Shown in pieces: positions 12,092-21,076 of a DNA stretch of 64,000 nt; position 1 is the first letter of the stretch; every line of letters begins with the position of its first letter. The translations under genes and the position numbers were made by a program. The DNA is from Streptomyces sp. NBC_01716 (GTDB lineage Bacteria > Actinomycetota > Actinomycetes > Streptomycetales > Streptomycetaceae). The stretch spans positions 3,658,001-3,722,000 of the forward strand of contig NZ_CP109181.1 in the NCBI RefSeq assembly GCF_036248275.1. Reading direction: 5' to 3'. The notes beneath the pieces are model-generated. The model was not told the DNA's origin. It ran no database searches and was given only the letters and a program-made list of their open reading frames with translations.

Positions 12092-12721
12092 ATGGCTCTC
12101 CCCGTTCCGTCCCCCCGCGCGCCGCTGCCGGCCGAAGACGGCGGCTCCCTCTGGTACGAGCGGAAGCTGGGCTGGGCCACGGTGGCCGGGCCGCCCGTCG
12201 CTCTGCTGACCGGGCTGCGTTTCGACGTTCTGGAGCTGCCCGCCGACGCGGGCGCCGCGGTGCTGCGGCGTATCGACGCGGCCGGGACCGGGCCGGTGGC
12301 GCTCGCCGGGGGCCGGATGCGGCTGCTGGTGGCCGCGGGCGGCGCGGACGAACTGCCGGGGCTGCTCGACTGGCTGGAATGGGGCGGTATCGCCCTCGAT
12401 CTGACCGCGATCGGCGCCGACGGCCGGATGACCGCTCCGGAGCCGCCCGGTGGGGCACCGGGGCCACTGGGTCCGGGGGCGGAGCAGGGGGCCGCCGTGT
12501 GGCTGCGGCCCCCCGAGCCTGGACGCGAGGTGGAGCCGACGCTGCCGGCTCTCACTCATTTCGGACACGGACCCGGAGGCAGTGCCGGACTCGGGGACAG
12601 GGGTGGGGGTGTCCCCGATCTCGTTCGACTCGTGGACACGGCGGCGACGGAGTGCCACCGGGCCCGATTGCTTCGTGGAGAATCGACGGGTACGAAATCT
12701 CAGCCGTTGGCCTTCTCGTAG
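12092..12721 (+). CDS. SCO3374-family protein of unknown function
   Basis: 209-residue protein of a family found beside clpC and lsr2 in Streptomyces. The sequence has WYERKLGWATVAGPPVALLTG near the start, GGRMRLLVAAGGADELPGLLDWLEWGG in the middle and a C-terminal ATECHRARLLR. The layout recalls the bifunctional primase/polymerase N-terminal fold, but I see no catalytic acidic set and assign no function. The ATG at 12092 follows a GGGGAG. Its last 22 bases overlap the convergent lsr2. Confidence 0.75.
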   Translation: MALPVPSPRAPLPAEDGGSLWYERKLGWATVAGPPVALLTGLRFDVLELPADAGAAVLRRIDAAGTGPVALAGGRMRLLVAAGGADELPGLLDWLEWGGIALDLTAIGADGRMTAPEPPGGAPGPLGPGAEQGAAVWLRPPEPGREVEPTLPALTHFGHGPGGSAGLGDRGGGVPDLVRLVDTAATECHRARLLRGESTGTKSQPLAFS

Positions 12722-13035
12722 GCTTCGCGGATCTCGGCCGGAACGCGACCGCGATCGTTGACGCTGTAGCCGTTCTCCTTGGCCCACTTGCGAATTTCCG
12801 CGGTGTCCTTGTTCCCCCCCGCGGCGGCGCGGCCCTTGCCACGTCCACCGGCGGCACGGCCACCGGTGCGACGGCCACTCTTGGTGTACGGGTCGAGCAG
12901 CCCACGAAGCTTGTCCGCATTCGCGTTCGTGAGGTCGATCTCGTAGGTCTTGCCGTCCAGCGCGAACGTGACGGTCTCGTCCGCCTCGCCACCGTCGAGG
13001 TCGTCAACAAGAAGGACCTGAACCTTCTGTGCCAC
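12700..13035 (-). CDS. lsr2: Nucleoid-associated protein Lsr2
   Basis: 111-residue xenogeneic-silencing protein. The N-terminal dimerisation domain (AQKVQVLLVDDLDGGEADETV) is joined by a Gly/Arg/Ala-rich linker (54-75) to the C-terminal DNA-binding domain with the AT-hook-like R-G-R at 95-97 (VNDRGRVPAEI). Lsr2 binds AT-rich DNA in the minor groove and silences acquired genes in actinobacteria. GTG 13035 was chosen over the ATG at 13050 because AAAGGAA lies just upstream and known Lsr2 proteins begin MAQKVQ. It overlaps its convergent neighbour by 22 bases. Confidence 0.96.
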   Translation of the reverse strand: MAQKVQVLLVDDLDGGEADETVTFALDGKTYEIDLTNANADKLRGLLDPYTKSGRRTGGRAAGGRGKGRAAAGGNKDTAEIRKWAKENGYSVNDRGRVPAEIREAYEKANG

Positions 13036-13179
13036 CGGTTTTCCTTTCATCGAAAATGCAGTACGCCGAAAGGAAACCGCTTTTCTCAGGAAAACACAAA
13101 CCCCCGGCAGAGGTTCAGTAGCACAAGAACACGGGAAACGTGCGCGATTCGGACATAGGGTTCCGGGTTCTTCAGCCGC

Positions 13180-13713
13180 TCACAGGTGCAGAAGCATCCG
13201 GCTGTTACCCAAGGTGTTCGGCTTCACCCGTTCGAGACCCAGGAACTCGGCGACACCCTCGTCATAGGAACGCAGCAGCTCGCTGTAGACATCTCCGTCG
13301 ACAGGAGTCTCACCGATCTCCACGAAGCCGTGCTTGATGAAGAAGTCCACTTCGAAGGTCAGACAGAATACGCGCCGCACCCCGAGCCACCGGGCCGTCC
13401 GCAACAACTTGTCGAGCACATGCCGCCCGATGCCGGCACCCCGGAAGCGGGGATCCACCGCGAGTGTGCGCACTTCGGCGAGGTCTTCCCACATGACATG
13501 GAGTGCGCCGCATCCGACGACCGTCGCGTCGTCGTCGCGTTCGGCGACCCAGAACTCCTGGATGTCCTCGTAAAGAGTCACCGTCGCTTTGTCGAGCAGG
13601 ATGCCGTCGCTCACGTACGGGTCGAGGAGACGGCGGACCGCGGACACATCGCTCGTCCTGGCCCGCCGGACGGTGATGGCATTTACATCGACTTTCGGAA
13701 GCTCGGAGGACAT
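13180..13713 (-). CDS. GNAT acetyltransferase, N-acetylglutamate synthase-like (short ArgA type)
   Basis: 177-residue GNAT-fold enzyme. The acetyl-CoA loop reads RFRGAGIGRHVLDKLL, followed by RRVFCLTFEVDFFIKHGFVEI. This sequence and length match the short actinobacterial amino-acid N-acetyltransferases that make N-acetylglutamate for arginine biosynthesis (M. tuberculosis ArgA type). The match is by family resemblance, so I give no symbol. It starts 9 bases after the BlaI-type gene ends and is probably co-transcribed with it. The ribosome-binding site is weak. Confidence 0.8.
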   Translation of the reverse strand: MSSELPKVDVNAITVRRARTSDVSAVRRLLDPYVSDGILLDKATVTLYEDIQEFWVAERDDDATVVGCGALHVMWEDLAEVRTLAVDPRFRGAGIGRHVLDKLLRTARWLGVRRVFCLTFEVDFFIKHGFVEIGETPVDGDVYSELLRSYDEGVAEFLGLERVKPNTLGNSRMLLHL

Positions 13714-13722
13714 GACTGGACG

Positions 13723-14244
13723 CTATCGCCCGGCGGGATGCTCTCGGTCGGCGCCCTCGGCGGGGACTTCGGTAGGCACTTCGGGCGGTACTTCGCCCGG
13801 CACTTGGGGGTTCCCTTCCCGCGAGGCTTCACGCGGGCCTTCCGTCGCCGCTCCGGACGCGCCTTCGTCCGTGGCTTCCGGCCGGTCGCCGCTGACCATA
13901 CGGACCGCGTCCTCCAGGGCTTCGCGCTGCGCCGGCGACATCATCCCGAAGAAGGCGACAAGAGCGGCCGCCGGGTTGTCACTCTTCGACCAGGCTTCGT
14001 TCATCAGCGCGGCCGCGTAGGCGGCGCGGGTGGACACCGCCATATATCTATAGGCACGGCCGTCGACTTCCCTGCGTACCCAGCCCTTCTGATGGAGATT
14101 GTCCATTACGGTCATGACGGTCGTGTAGGCGATGGACCGTTCCCGCTGAAGGTCTTCCAGGACTTCCCGGACGGTGACGGGACGGTTCCATTCCCAGACG
14201 CGGCTCATGACGGCGTCTTCCAGGTCTCCCAATTGGCGGGGCAC
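13723..14244 (-). CDS. BlaI/MecI/CopY-family transcriptional repressor
   Basis: 173 residues, with an N-terminal winged helix of the BlaI family (LGDLEDAVMSRVWEWNRPVTV and RSIAYTTVMTVMDNLHQKGW) and a short dimerisation region to about residue 125. The last 45 residues are a Pro/Glu/Val-rich low-complexity tail (PQVPGEVPPEVPTEVPAE). No BlaR1-like sensor protease is adjacent, so this is not a complete beta-lactam-sensing pair. The start is GTG 14244. It heads a two-gene unit with the GNAT gene. Confidence 0.88.
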   Translation of the reverse strand: MPRQLGDLEDAVMSRVWEWNRPVTVREVLEDLQRERSIAYTTVMTVMDNLHQKGWVRREVDGRAYRYMAVSTRAAYAAALMNEAWSKSDNPAAALVAFFGMMSPAQREALEDAVRMVSGDRPEATDEGASGAATEGPREASREGNPQVPGEVPPEVPTEVPAEGADREHPAGR

Positions 14245-14295
14245 ATCGTCACCATAGTGCGAGATGTCCGAATGGCCGGTTATTGACGTTACAAA

Positions 14296-14328
14296 AGGAC
14301 GTACGACCTCACGGAAGTCGTACGTCCT
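14296..14328 (-). terminator. Rho-independent terminator after the small membrane-protein gene
   Basis: Perfect 12-bp stem (AGGACGTACGAC and its complement) with a 9-base loop, followed on the minus strand by TTTTGT. It lies 20 bases after the stop of the 59-residue gene and before the BlaI-type gene. Confidence 0.85.
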
Positions 14329-14348
14329 GATCCACGGCCGTGCCGCCG

Positions 14349-14528
14349 TCAGGCGCCGGACGGCCTGCCCTGCTGCTCAACGGCCTCCGCGCGGGCGATC
14401 GCCGCGTCCACGGCCGCGTCCTCCTTCGCCTTGTTGTCGCCGCCCTGGCTCTTGACGATCGTCACGACCAGGCCGATGAAGAAGGCGGCCATCACCACGG
14501 GGGGCAGGAGAGCGGATACGTAGTCCAT
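14349..14528 (-). CDS. Small single-pass membrane protein
   Basis: 59-residue protein MDYVSALLPPVVMAAFFIG... with one N-terminal transmembrane helix (about 6-26), then a charged Lys/Asp/Ala-rich cytoplasmic helix. No family name recognised. It starts 13 bases after the stop of the upstream 218-residue gene and is followed by a clear terminator, which supports it as a real gene. No strong ribosome-binding site is visible. Confidence 0.7.
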   Translation of the reverse strand: MDYVSALLPPVVMAAFFIGLVVTIVKSQGGDNKAKEDAAVDAAIARAEAVEQQGRPSGA

Positions 14529-14541
14529 GGCCACAGAGTAG

Positions 14542-15198
14542 CTATCCGGCGGCCCGCCGCTCCGGTGGGGGCGTGGGCTTACGGCGTGGCGGGAAGACCT
14601 CTGACGGCTTGGGCATCGGACGCTCGGTGGACGGGCGCCCGGGGGCGGCCGGGCGGCGCGGTGGCGCGGGCTGTTTGCCCGGCCCCTTTCCGGGGGCCTT
14701 GCCGGGCTCCTCCCTGGGCCGCTGCGGGTCGTCGGCCGCACCGCGGCCTCCCTGGAGCGCGAGCAGCCGGGTACGGGGCGCGGGGGCGGCGGGAGAGCGG
14801 CCGGCGAGGCGGGCCCGTACGGAGTTCTCGGCGGCCCGCTGACAGCGGTCGAGCAGCGCGGCGGCGACGGGTGCGGCGCGCAGGGTGCGCAGAGCCATGA
14901 GGTCCTCCGGGCGTGGGTCGTACCCGGCGGCCAGGGCGTCCTGGAGGAGCTCCAGATAGCCGGCGGCCGAGCCGGGAAGCGCGGCGCGGTAGCGGGCGAG
15001 ATCGGCGAGGAGGAAGGCGCGCAGCCGGCCCGCCTCGCGGACCGCCTCGTCCACGGACTCGGCGAGCCGCAGGCACGCCCGGACGTCCTCGTCGGGAAGG
15101 GGAGCGGGGTGGAGGGCGACGGCGAGGGCGCCTCGGAGCACACGCAATTCGTCTGCGCCGAACGCCATGCCGCCGCGGGATCCGTAGGGCGTGGGCAT
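14542..15198 (-). CDS. Conserved hypothetical protein with helical N-domain and basic proline-rich tail
   Basis: 218 residues. Residues about 12-130 are Ala/Leu/Arg-rich and predicted helical (ADELRVLRGALAVALHPAPL, SAAGYLELLQDALAAGYDPR). The C-terminal 75 residues are low-complexity Pro/Arg/Lys/Gly, suggesting an extended, possibly nucleic-acid- or membrane-associating tail. I recognise no function. Its position between the small membrane-protein gene and coaX is typical of Streptomyces. Confidence 0.65.
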   Translation of the reverse strand: MPTPYGSRGGMAFGADELRVLRGALAVALHPAPLPDEDVRACLRLAESVDEAVREAGRLRAFLLADLARYRAALPGSAAGYLELLQDALAAGYDPRPEDLMALRTLRAAPVAAALLDRCQRAAENSVRARLAGRSPAAPAPRTRLLALQGGRGAADDPQRPREEPGKAPGKGPGKQPAPPRRPAAPGRPSTERPMPKPSEVFPPRRKPTPPPERRAAG

Positions 15199-15330
15199 GC
15201 GGCGACGATACTCACGAATCGCACAAAATCGCCTAAACGCGACAGCTGCGGCGCGCCGGGATCCCGGGGTCAGGCCGCCGGACGGGCTGTTCGCGGGCCG
15301 CCCGGCGGTCGAGGACGAACCCGCCCTGAG

Positions 15331-16128
15331 CTACATGCGCGAGACGTTGCGCTCGTACACCAGTCGCAGGCCGATCAGCGTCAGCCACGGCTCGTGCTCG
15401 TCGATCACCGTCGCCTCGCCGAGGATGATCGGCGCCAGACCGCCCGTCGCGATCACGGTGACCTCGCCCGGGTCCTCGGCCAGCTCGCGCGCCATCCGGG
15501 TCACGACCCCGTCGACCTGGCCGGCGAACCCGTACACGATGCCCGACTGCATCGCCTCGACCGTGTTCTTGCCGATGACGCTGCGCGGCCTCGCCAGCTC
15601 GATCTTGCGCAGCTGCGCGCCCCTTATGCCGAGCGCCTCCACGGAGATCTCGATACCGGGCGCGATGACCCCGCCCGTGTACTCCCCGCGCGCGCTGACC
15701 GCGTCGAACGTCGTGGCCGTGCCGAAGTCCACGACGATCGCGGGACCGCCGTAGAGCTCGACGGCGGCGACCGAGTTGATGATCCGGTCGGCGCCGACCT
15801 CCTTCGGGTTGTCCACCAGGATCGGCACGCCGGTCTTGATGCCGGGCTCGACCAGGACGGCGGGGACGTCTCCGTAGTAGCGGCGGGTCACCTCGCGCAG
15901 CTCGTGCAGGACGGAGGGCACGGTGGAGCAGATCGCGATGCCCTCGATGCCGTCGCCCAGCTCCTCGCCGAGGAGCGGGTGCATCCCCATCAGTCCCTGA
16001 AGGAGGACGGCCAGTTCGTCGGCCGTACGGCGCGAGTCGGTGGACACCCGCCAGTGCTCGACGATCTCCTCGCCGTCGAACAGACCGAGCACGGTATGGG
16101 TGTTGCCGACGTCGATGGTGAGCAGCAT
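15331..16128 (-). CDS. coaX: Type III pantothenate kinase
   Basis: 265-residue cytoplasmic enzyme that phosphorylates pantothenate, the first committed step of CoA synthesis; the type III form is not CoA-feedback inhibited. The ASKHA-fold phosphate loop DVGNTHTVLGLF is at the N-terminus, and the nucleotide/metal motifs VVDFGTATTFDA and GG-VIAPGIE follow. The ATG overlaps the nadC stop by one base (TGATG), making it the last gene of the pantothenate/NAD operon. Confidence 0.95.
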   Translation of the reverse strand: MLLTIDVGNTHTVLGLFDGEEIVEHWRVSTDSRRTADELAVLLQGLMGMHPLLGEELGDGIEGIAICSTVPSVLHELREVTRRYYGDVPAVLVEPGIKTGVPILVDNPKEVGADRIINSVAAVELYGGPAIVVDFGTATTFDAVSARGEYTGGVIAPGIEISVEALGIRGAQLRKIELARPRSVIGKNTVEAMQSGIVYGFAGQVDGVVTRMARELAEDPGEVTVIATGGLAPIILGEATVIDEHEPWLTLIGLRLVYERNVSRM

Positions 16129-17150
16129 CAGAGCGCCGCCTCACGCAGGTCGAGGCCGATGTCGAGGATCGGGGCCGAGTGCGTGAGGGCGCCGACGGCG
16201 AGATAGTCGACGCCGGTCTCGGCGTACGCGCGGGCGTTCTCCAGGGAGAGCGTGCCGGACGATTCCAGCAGTGCCCGGCCGGCGACGAGCGCGACGGCCT
16301 CCGCGGTCTGGGCCGGGGTGAAGTTGTCCAGCAGGATCAGATCGGCCCCCGCGTCGAGGACCTCGCGGACCTGCTCCAGTGTGTCGGTCTCGACCTCGAT
16401 CGCCAGGTCGGGGAACCGGTCCCGTACGGCCTTGAAGGCCGCGGCGACCCCGCCGGCCGCGACCACGTGGTTGTCCTTGACGAGCGCCGCGTCGGAGAGC
16501 GACATCCGGTGGTTGACACCGCCGCCGCAGCGCACGGCGTACTTCTCCAGGGCGCGCAGGCCCGGCGTCGTCTTACGGGTGTCGCGCACCTTCGCGCCGG
16601 TGCCTTCGAGGGCGTCGGCCCACGCGCGCGTGGCGGTCGCGATGCCGGAGAGCCTGCACAAGAGGTTGAGCGCGCTGCGCTCCCCCGTGAGCAGGTCGCG
16701 GGTGCGGGTGGTGACGCTGAGGAGCTTGTCGCCGGCTTCGACGCGGGCGCCGTCCTCGACGTGCCGCTCGACCTCGAAGTCCTCCGTACAGACGATGGAC
16801 AGGACGGCCTCGGCGACGCGCAGTCCGGCGACCGTGCCGCTCTTGCGGGCCGTGAAGTCGCCGGTGGCGACGGCGTCGGCGGGGACGGTCGCCACGCTCG
16901 TCACGTCCAGGCCGTGGTCGAGGTCCTCACCGATGGCGACGTGGGCGATGTCCTCGACCTGGACGGGGTCGAGTCCGGCCTCGGCCAGCAGCTCGGCGAG
17001 CGCGGGATCGAGACCGCACTCCGGGGAGTCCTCACCGTCCGAACAGCCGCAGCCGTCGCCGCAGCCCCCCGCGGCGGACGCCGGGGCGCCGATCTGGATG
17101 AGCGGTACGTCCACGGCCTCGGGGCGCGGACTGTCTTCGGGCGTGCTCAC
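16128..17150 (-). CDS. nadC: Nicotinate-nucleotide diphosphorylase (carboxylating)
   Basis: 340-residue quinolinate phosphoribosyltransferase, which converts quinolinate and PRPP to nicotinate mononucleotide. Signature segments are RDTRKTTPGLRALEKYAVRCGG, HRMSLSDAALVKDNHV and DLILLDNFTP. An N-terminal extension of about 55 residues precedes the catalytic domain and contains a cysteine cluster (C30, C34, C36, C45 in GGCGDGCGCSDGEDSPEC), absent from the minimal enzyme. GTG 17150 overlaps the nadB stop (GTGA). The same frame continues open upstream only as an antisense-type shadow of nadB. Confidence 0.95.
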   Translation of the reverse strand: MSTPEDSPRPEAVDVPLIQIGAPASAAGGCGDGCGCSDGEDSPECGLDPALAELLAEAGLDPVQVEDIAHVAIGEDLDHGLDVTSVATVPADAVATGDFTARKSGTVAGLRVAEAVLSIVCTEDFEVERHVEDGARVEAGDKLLSVTTRTRDLLTGERSALNLLCRLSGIATATRAWADALEGTGAKVRDTRKTTPGLRALEKYAVRCGGGVNHRMSLSDAALVKDNHVVAAGGVAAAFKAVRDRFPDLAIEVETDTLEQVREVLDAGADLILLDNFTPAQTAEAVALVAGRALLESSGTLSLENARAYAETGVDYLAVGALTHSAPILDIGLDLREAAL

Positions 17151-18937
17151 GGTGACGGCTCCCTGGGGACGGAGAGATCTACGGGGTGTACGGCGGGAAA
17201 CGCGGGGGTGTCGGTCCGGCTCAGCTCCAAGGCGCGGCCCGTGCCGAGGCGTACGACGAGATGGCGGTGCCAGTCGGTTTCGTCCCGCTCGGGGAAGTCC
17301 TCGCGCCAGTGGCAGCCGCGGGTCTCCTCGCGCTCCAGGGCGGCGGCCACGAGGACGCGGGCGACGCAGAGGAGGTTGGAGGTCTCCCACGACTCGACGC
17401 CCGGCTGGGCGGGCTTTCCGGGGTCCGCCGGGTCGGCCGGGCGCAGGGCGTCCTGGTAGACGGCCTCCAGGGCCTCGGCGGCCACACCCAGGCTCGTCGC
17501 GGACCTGAGGACGCTCGCGCCCTCGGACATGATCCGCTGGATCGTGAGGCGTGCCTCGGGGGCGATGAGCGGGAGGAGGGCGGTGGAATCGGCGATGGCG
17601 GTGCTGGTGCCGGTGGCGGGCTGGGCGGCGGGCGTCGCGGGGCGGGGGGCCGCCGCGACCGCGGCGATGTCCGCCGCGATGCGCTCGGCGAACACCAGGC
17701 CTTCGAGGAGCGAGTTGGACGCCAGCCGGTTGGCGCCGTGGACACCCGTGCAGGCCACCTCGCCGCAGGCGTAGAGGCCCGGCACGGTCGTACGGCCGCG
17801 CAGGTCCGTGCGGACGCCGCCGGACGCGTAGTGCGCGGCGGGCGCGACCGGGACCGGCTCGGTGACCGGGTCGATGCCGTGCGACCGGCAGGCGGCGAGG
17901 ATCGTGGGGAAACGGGTCGCCCACATCTCCGCGCCGAAGTGCCTGGCGTCCAGATACATGTGGTCGGCGCCCTGCTCGCGCATGCGGCGCATGATGGCCT
18001 TGGCGACGATGTCGCGGGGCGCCAGCTCTGCCAGTTCGTGCTGGTCGAGCATGAAGCGGACGCCGTCGGCGTCCACGAGATGGGCGCCCTCGCCCCGTAC
18101 CGCCTCGGACACCAGCGGCTGCTGGCCCTCCGATCCGGCGCCGAGGAAGAGCACCGTCGGGTGGAACTGTACGAATTCGAGGTCGGAGACCTCCGCCCCG
18201 GCGCGCAGCGCGAGTGCCACGCCGTCGCCGGTGGAGACGGCGGGGTTCGTGGTCGCCGAGAAGACCTGGCCCATGCCGCCGGTGGCCAGGACGACGGCGG
18301 GGGCGCGGACGGCGCCGACACCGTCGTGCTGGCCCTCGCCCATCACATGGAGGGTGACACCTGAGGTGTTGCCGTGCTCATCCGTAAGGAGGTCGAGGAC
18401 CAGCGCGTTCTCGACGGTACGCAGGGAGGCTTCGCGTACCGCGTCCACCAGGGCGCGGGAGATCTCCGCACCGGTCGCGTCGCCGCCCGCGTGCGCGATA
18501 CGGCGGCGGTGGTGGCCGCCCTCCCGGGTCAGCTGGAGATCACCGGCCGCCGACGTGTCGAAGCGCGCGCCCGTCCCGATCAGCCGGCGGACGGCGTCGG
18601 GCCCTTCGGTGACCAGGGTGCGTACGGCCTCCTCGTCGCAGAGACCGGCGCCCGCCACGAGCGTGTCGCTCAGGTGCTGCTCAGGGGTGTCGCCCTCACC
18701 GAGTGCCGCCGCGATGCCGCCCTGCGCCCAGCGGGTGGAGCCGTCGTCGAGGCGCGCCTTGGTCACGACGACCGTCCTGAGCCCGGCAGACGTACAGCGC
18801 AGGGCCGTGGTGAGCCCGGCGACGCCCGAGCCGACCACGACCACGTCGGCGTCGAGGGCCCAGCCGGGCACGGGCGCGGTGAGCTGGATGCCGGCCGGGC
18901 GGGCGGGCCTCGGCTCCCGTGCGGACTCGGCGGTCAC
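17147..18937 (-). CDS. nadB: L-aspartate oxidase
   Basis: 596-residue FAD-dependent enzyme oxidising aspartate to iminoaspartate, first step of de novo NAD synthesis. The FAD-binding motif [16 protein letters not shown] lies near residue 35; the substrate region SRALVDAV and the capping-domain sequence [25 protein letters not shown] segment (read here as [16 protein letters not shown]) are present. An Ala/Pro-rich insertion (about 455-480) is typical of actinobacteria. GTG 18937 overlaps the panC stop (GTGA), and its own stop overlaps nadC. No nadA is in the window. Confidence 0.95.
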   Translation of the reverse strand: MTAESAREPRPARPAGIQLTAPVPGWALDADVVVVGSGVAGLTTALRCTSAGLRTVVVTKARLDDGSTRWAQGGIAAALGEGDTPEQHLSDTLVAGAGLCDEEAVRTLVTEGPDAVRRLIGTGARFDTSAAGDLQLTREGGHHRRRIAHAGGDATGAEISRALVDAVREASLRTVENALVLDLLTDEHGNTSGVTLHVMGEGQHDGVGAVRAPAVVLATGGMGQVFSATTNPAVSTGDGVALALRAGAEVSDLEFVQFHPTVLFLGAGSEGQQPLVSEAVRGEGAHLVDADGVRFMLDQHELAELAPRDIVAKAIMRRMREQGADHMYLDARHFGAEMWATRFPTILAACRSHGIDPVTEPVPVAPAAHYASGGVRTDLRGRTTVPGLYACGEVACTGVHGANRLASNSLLEGLVFAERIAADIAAVAAAPRPATPAAQPATGTSTAIADSTALLPLIAPEARLTIQRIMSEGASVLRSATSLGVAAEALEAVYQDALRPADPADPGKPAQPGVESWETSNLLCVARVLVAAALEREETRGCHWREDFPERDETDWHRHLVVRLGTGRALELSRTDTPAFPAVHPVDLSVPREPSP

Positions 18938-19986
18938 TGGGAAGCTCCGAACGTCAGGGGGATGTTGTCGATCAGCCGCGTCGCGCCGACCCGCGCGGCC
19001 ACGGCGAGGATCGCGTCGCCGGTGTGGTCGTCCGGGACCTCGGTGAAGTCCGCGGGGTCCACGAGGGCGAGGTAGTCGAGCGTGAAGGACGCGCTGTCCC
19101 TGACCGCCTGGTCGAGGACGACGCGGGCCGCCGACCGTACGGCGTGCGCGCCACATGCCGTCTTCGGCGTACGGGACGCCGCGTGGGCCACGGCGTGGCT
19201 GTCGGCTGCGGCGCGGGCCTCGCCGAGCGCGGAGAGGGCAGCCGCGCGGGCCGTGGACGTGGGCGCCGAGTCCGCGCGGGCGCGCAGCGCGTGCTGGGCA
19301 CCGAGGCGGTCGCTCGCGGCGAAGAGCGCGCGGGAGAGCGCGAGGGCGGTCCGGCGCTCGGCGGCGGAGAGGTAACGGTTACGGCTGGATAGCGCGAGCC
19401 CGTCGTCCTCACGGACCGTCGGCACGCCGACGATCTCGACCGGGAAGTTCAGGTCGCGGGCCATCCGCCGGATCAGCGCGAGCTGCTGGGCGTCCTTCTG
19501 TCCGTAGAAGGCGACGTCGGGGCGGGTGAGATGCAGCAGCTTCGCGACGACGGTGAGCATGCCGTCGAAGTGTCCGGGCCGTACGGCGCCTTCGAGGCGC
19601 TCCCCCATGGGTCCGGCGGAGATGCGCACCTGGGGTGTGCCGCCCGGGTAGACCTCGTCGACGGACGGCGCGAACACGGCGTCGGCGCCTGCCGCCTCGG
19701 CCGTCTTCAGGTCCGATTCGAGAGTCCGGGGATAGCGGTCCAGGTCCTCGTTGGCGCCGAACTGGAGCGGGTTGACGAAGAGGGTGACGACGACGAAGCC
19801 GGCCGGGCCGATGTGCCGGCGGGCGGCGCGTACGAGTGCGGCGTGGCCGTCGTGGAGGGCGCCCATGGTCATGACGACGGCGGTACGGGCGGAGGGGGCT
19901 GCCTCCGGTGCGGCTGCCCGCGCGGTGCCGTGCCGGGCGAGCAGAGCGTCCAGCTCCGCGCGCGTGGAGGCCAGTTCGAGGCTCAT
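18934..19986 (-). CDS. panC: Pantothenate synthetase
   Basis: 350 residues; ATP-dependent condensation of pantoate with beta-alanine. The nucleotidyl-transferase HxGH-type motif is in [17 protein letters not shown], and the KMSKS-like loop is SSRNRYLS. Between the catalytic domain and the C-terminal dimerisation segment ([11 protein letters not shown]) is an Ala/Arg/Ser-rich insertion of about 45 residues, so the protein is longer than typical PanC (about 280-310). ATG 19986 overlaps the stop of the upstream DUF2520 gene (ATGA). Confidence 0.95.
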   Translation of the reverse strand: MSLELASTRAELDALLARHGTARAAAPEAAPSARTAVVMTMGALHDGHAALVRAARRHIGPAGFVVVTLFVNPLQFGANEDLDRYPRTLESDLKTAEAAGADAVFAPSVDEVYPGGTPQVRISAGPMGERLEGAVRPGHFDGMLTVVAKLLHLTRPDVAFYGQKDAQQLALIRRMARDLNFPVEIVGVPTVREDDGLALSSRNRYLSAAERRTALALSRALFAASDRLGAQHALRARADSAPTSTARAAALSALGEARAAADSHAVAHAASRTPKTACGAHAVRSAARVVLDQAVRDSASFTLDYLALVDPADFTEVPDDHTGDAILAVAARVGATRLIDNIPLTFGASQ

Positions 19987-20921
19987 CGTTCGCTCCCCGG
20001 CCGGCGGTCGCCGTCGGCGAGGACGTCCAGCAGGTCCTCGGCCAGCTCCGGCTTGAGCAGACCGTGGGCGAGGGCCCGGTCGGCCGTCGTACGGGCCATC
20101 GCCAGATAGCCGGGCACGGCGGCGGGCGCGTGCTCGCGCAGCTCGGCGACATGCGCGGCGACCGTGCCCGCGTCGCCGCGTGCCACAGGGCCGGTGAGCG
20201 CCGCGTCGCCGGAGCGCAGGGCATTGTCGAGGGCGGCGCCGAGGAGCGGGCCGAGCATCCTGTCCGGCGCCTCGACGCCCGCCTTGCCCAGCAGCTCCAT
20301 CGCCTGTGCGACGAGGGTGACCAGGTGGTTCGCGCCGAGGGCCAGGGCCGCGTGGTAGAGCGGGCGGGCGTCCTCCTCGACCCACTCGGGCTCGCCGCCC
20401 ATCTCGATGACCAACGCCTCGGCGGCCAGCCGCAGTTCGTCGGGGGCGGTGACTCCGAAGGAGCAGCCCGCGAGCCGCTGGACGTCCACGGAGGTGCCCG
20501 TGAACGTCATCGCGGGGTGGAGCGCGAGCGGCAGCGCGCCCGCGTGCAGCGCGGGCAGGAGCACCTTCGTGCCGTACCTCCCCGACGTGTGGACCAGCAG
20601 CTGTCCCGGACGGACGGCTCCGGTCTCGGCCAGCCCTTCGACCAGACCGGGAAGGGCGTCGTCCGGGACGGTCAGCAGCACCAGCTCCGCGCGGGCGAGC
20701 ACTTCGGCGGGCGTCACGAGGGGCACCTCGGGCAGCAGGACGGCCGCCCTCCGTACGGAGGCGTCGGAGACGCCCGACGCGGCGACCGGGCGGTGTCCGG
20801 CGAGCCGGAGAGCGGCGGCCAGCGCCGGCCCGACGCGCCCGGAACCGACGACTCCGACCGTGAGCCGGGCGGGCCTGTCCCTCGGGTCACGAGGATCGAG
20901 GGGGACTGCTGATGAGTTCAC
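19983..20921 (-). CDS. Rossmann-fold/DUF2520 protein (putative oxidoreductase)
   Basis: 312 residues. An N-terminal NAD(P)-binding fold ([20 protein letters not shown]) is followed by a DUF2520 helical domain ([19 protein letters not shown]). The overall plan resembles 6-phosphogluconate-dehydrogenase-type or ketopantoate-reductase-type enzymes. An orthologue lies upstream of panC in mycobacteria as well, which suggests, but does not prove, a role in pantothenate metabolism. GTG 20921 is the first gene of the operon, and its stop overlaps panC. Confidence 0.85.
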   Translation of the reverse strand: MNSSAVPLDPRDPRDRPARLTVGVVGSGRVGPALAAALRLAGHRPVAASGVSDASVRRAAVLLPEVPLVTPAEVLARAELVLLTVPDDALPGLVEGLAETGAVRPGQLLVHTSGRYGTKVLLPALHAGALPLALHPAMTFTGTSVDVQRLAGCSFGVTAPDELRLAAEALVIEMGGEPEWVEEDARPLYHAALALGANHLVTLVAQAMELLGKAGVEAPDRMLGPLLGAALDNALRSGDAALTGPVARGDAGTVAAHVAELREHAPAAVPGYLAMARTTADRALAHGLLKPELAEDLLDVLADGDRRPGSER

Positions 20922-21076
20922 GCGGCGGGGCCTTCCGTTCCAGTCCGCGACGGGTACCGGACGATTTCTCGCCATGCTACGCCAGCGTTTCGCGGCATTC
21001 CCCGACTGTCCACAGGGTGCGGGCGGCAGTAGTAAAAGCACTGGGCGGACCGCGCCCGGTGGACGATGATCCCACC

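Noticed and set aside
13723..14244. Beta-lactam-sensing BlaI-BlaR pair
   Set aside because: No BlaR-like M56 sensor or beta-lactamase gene nearby.
17151..17924. Long upstream extension of the nadC frame
   Set aside because: It lies within nadB in another frame and has Arg/Pro/His-rich shadow composition.
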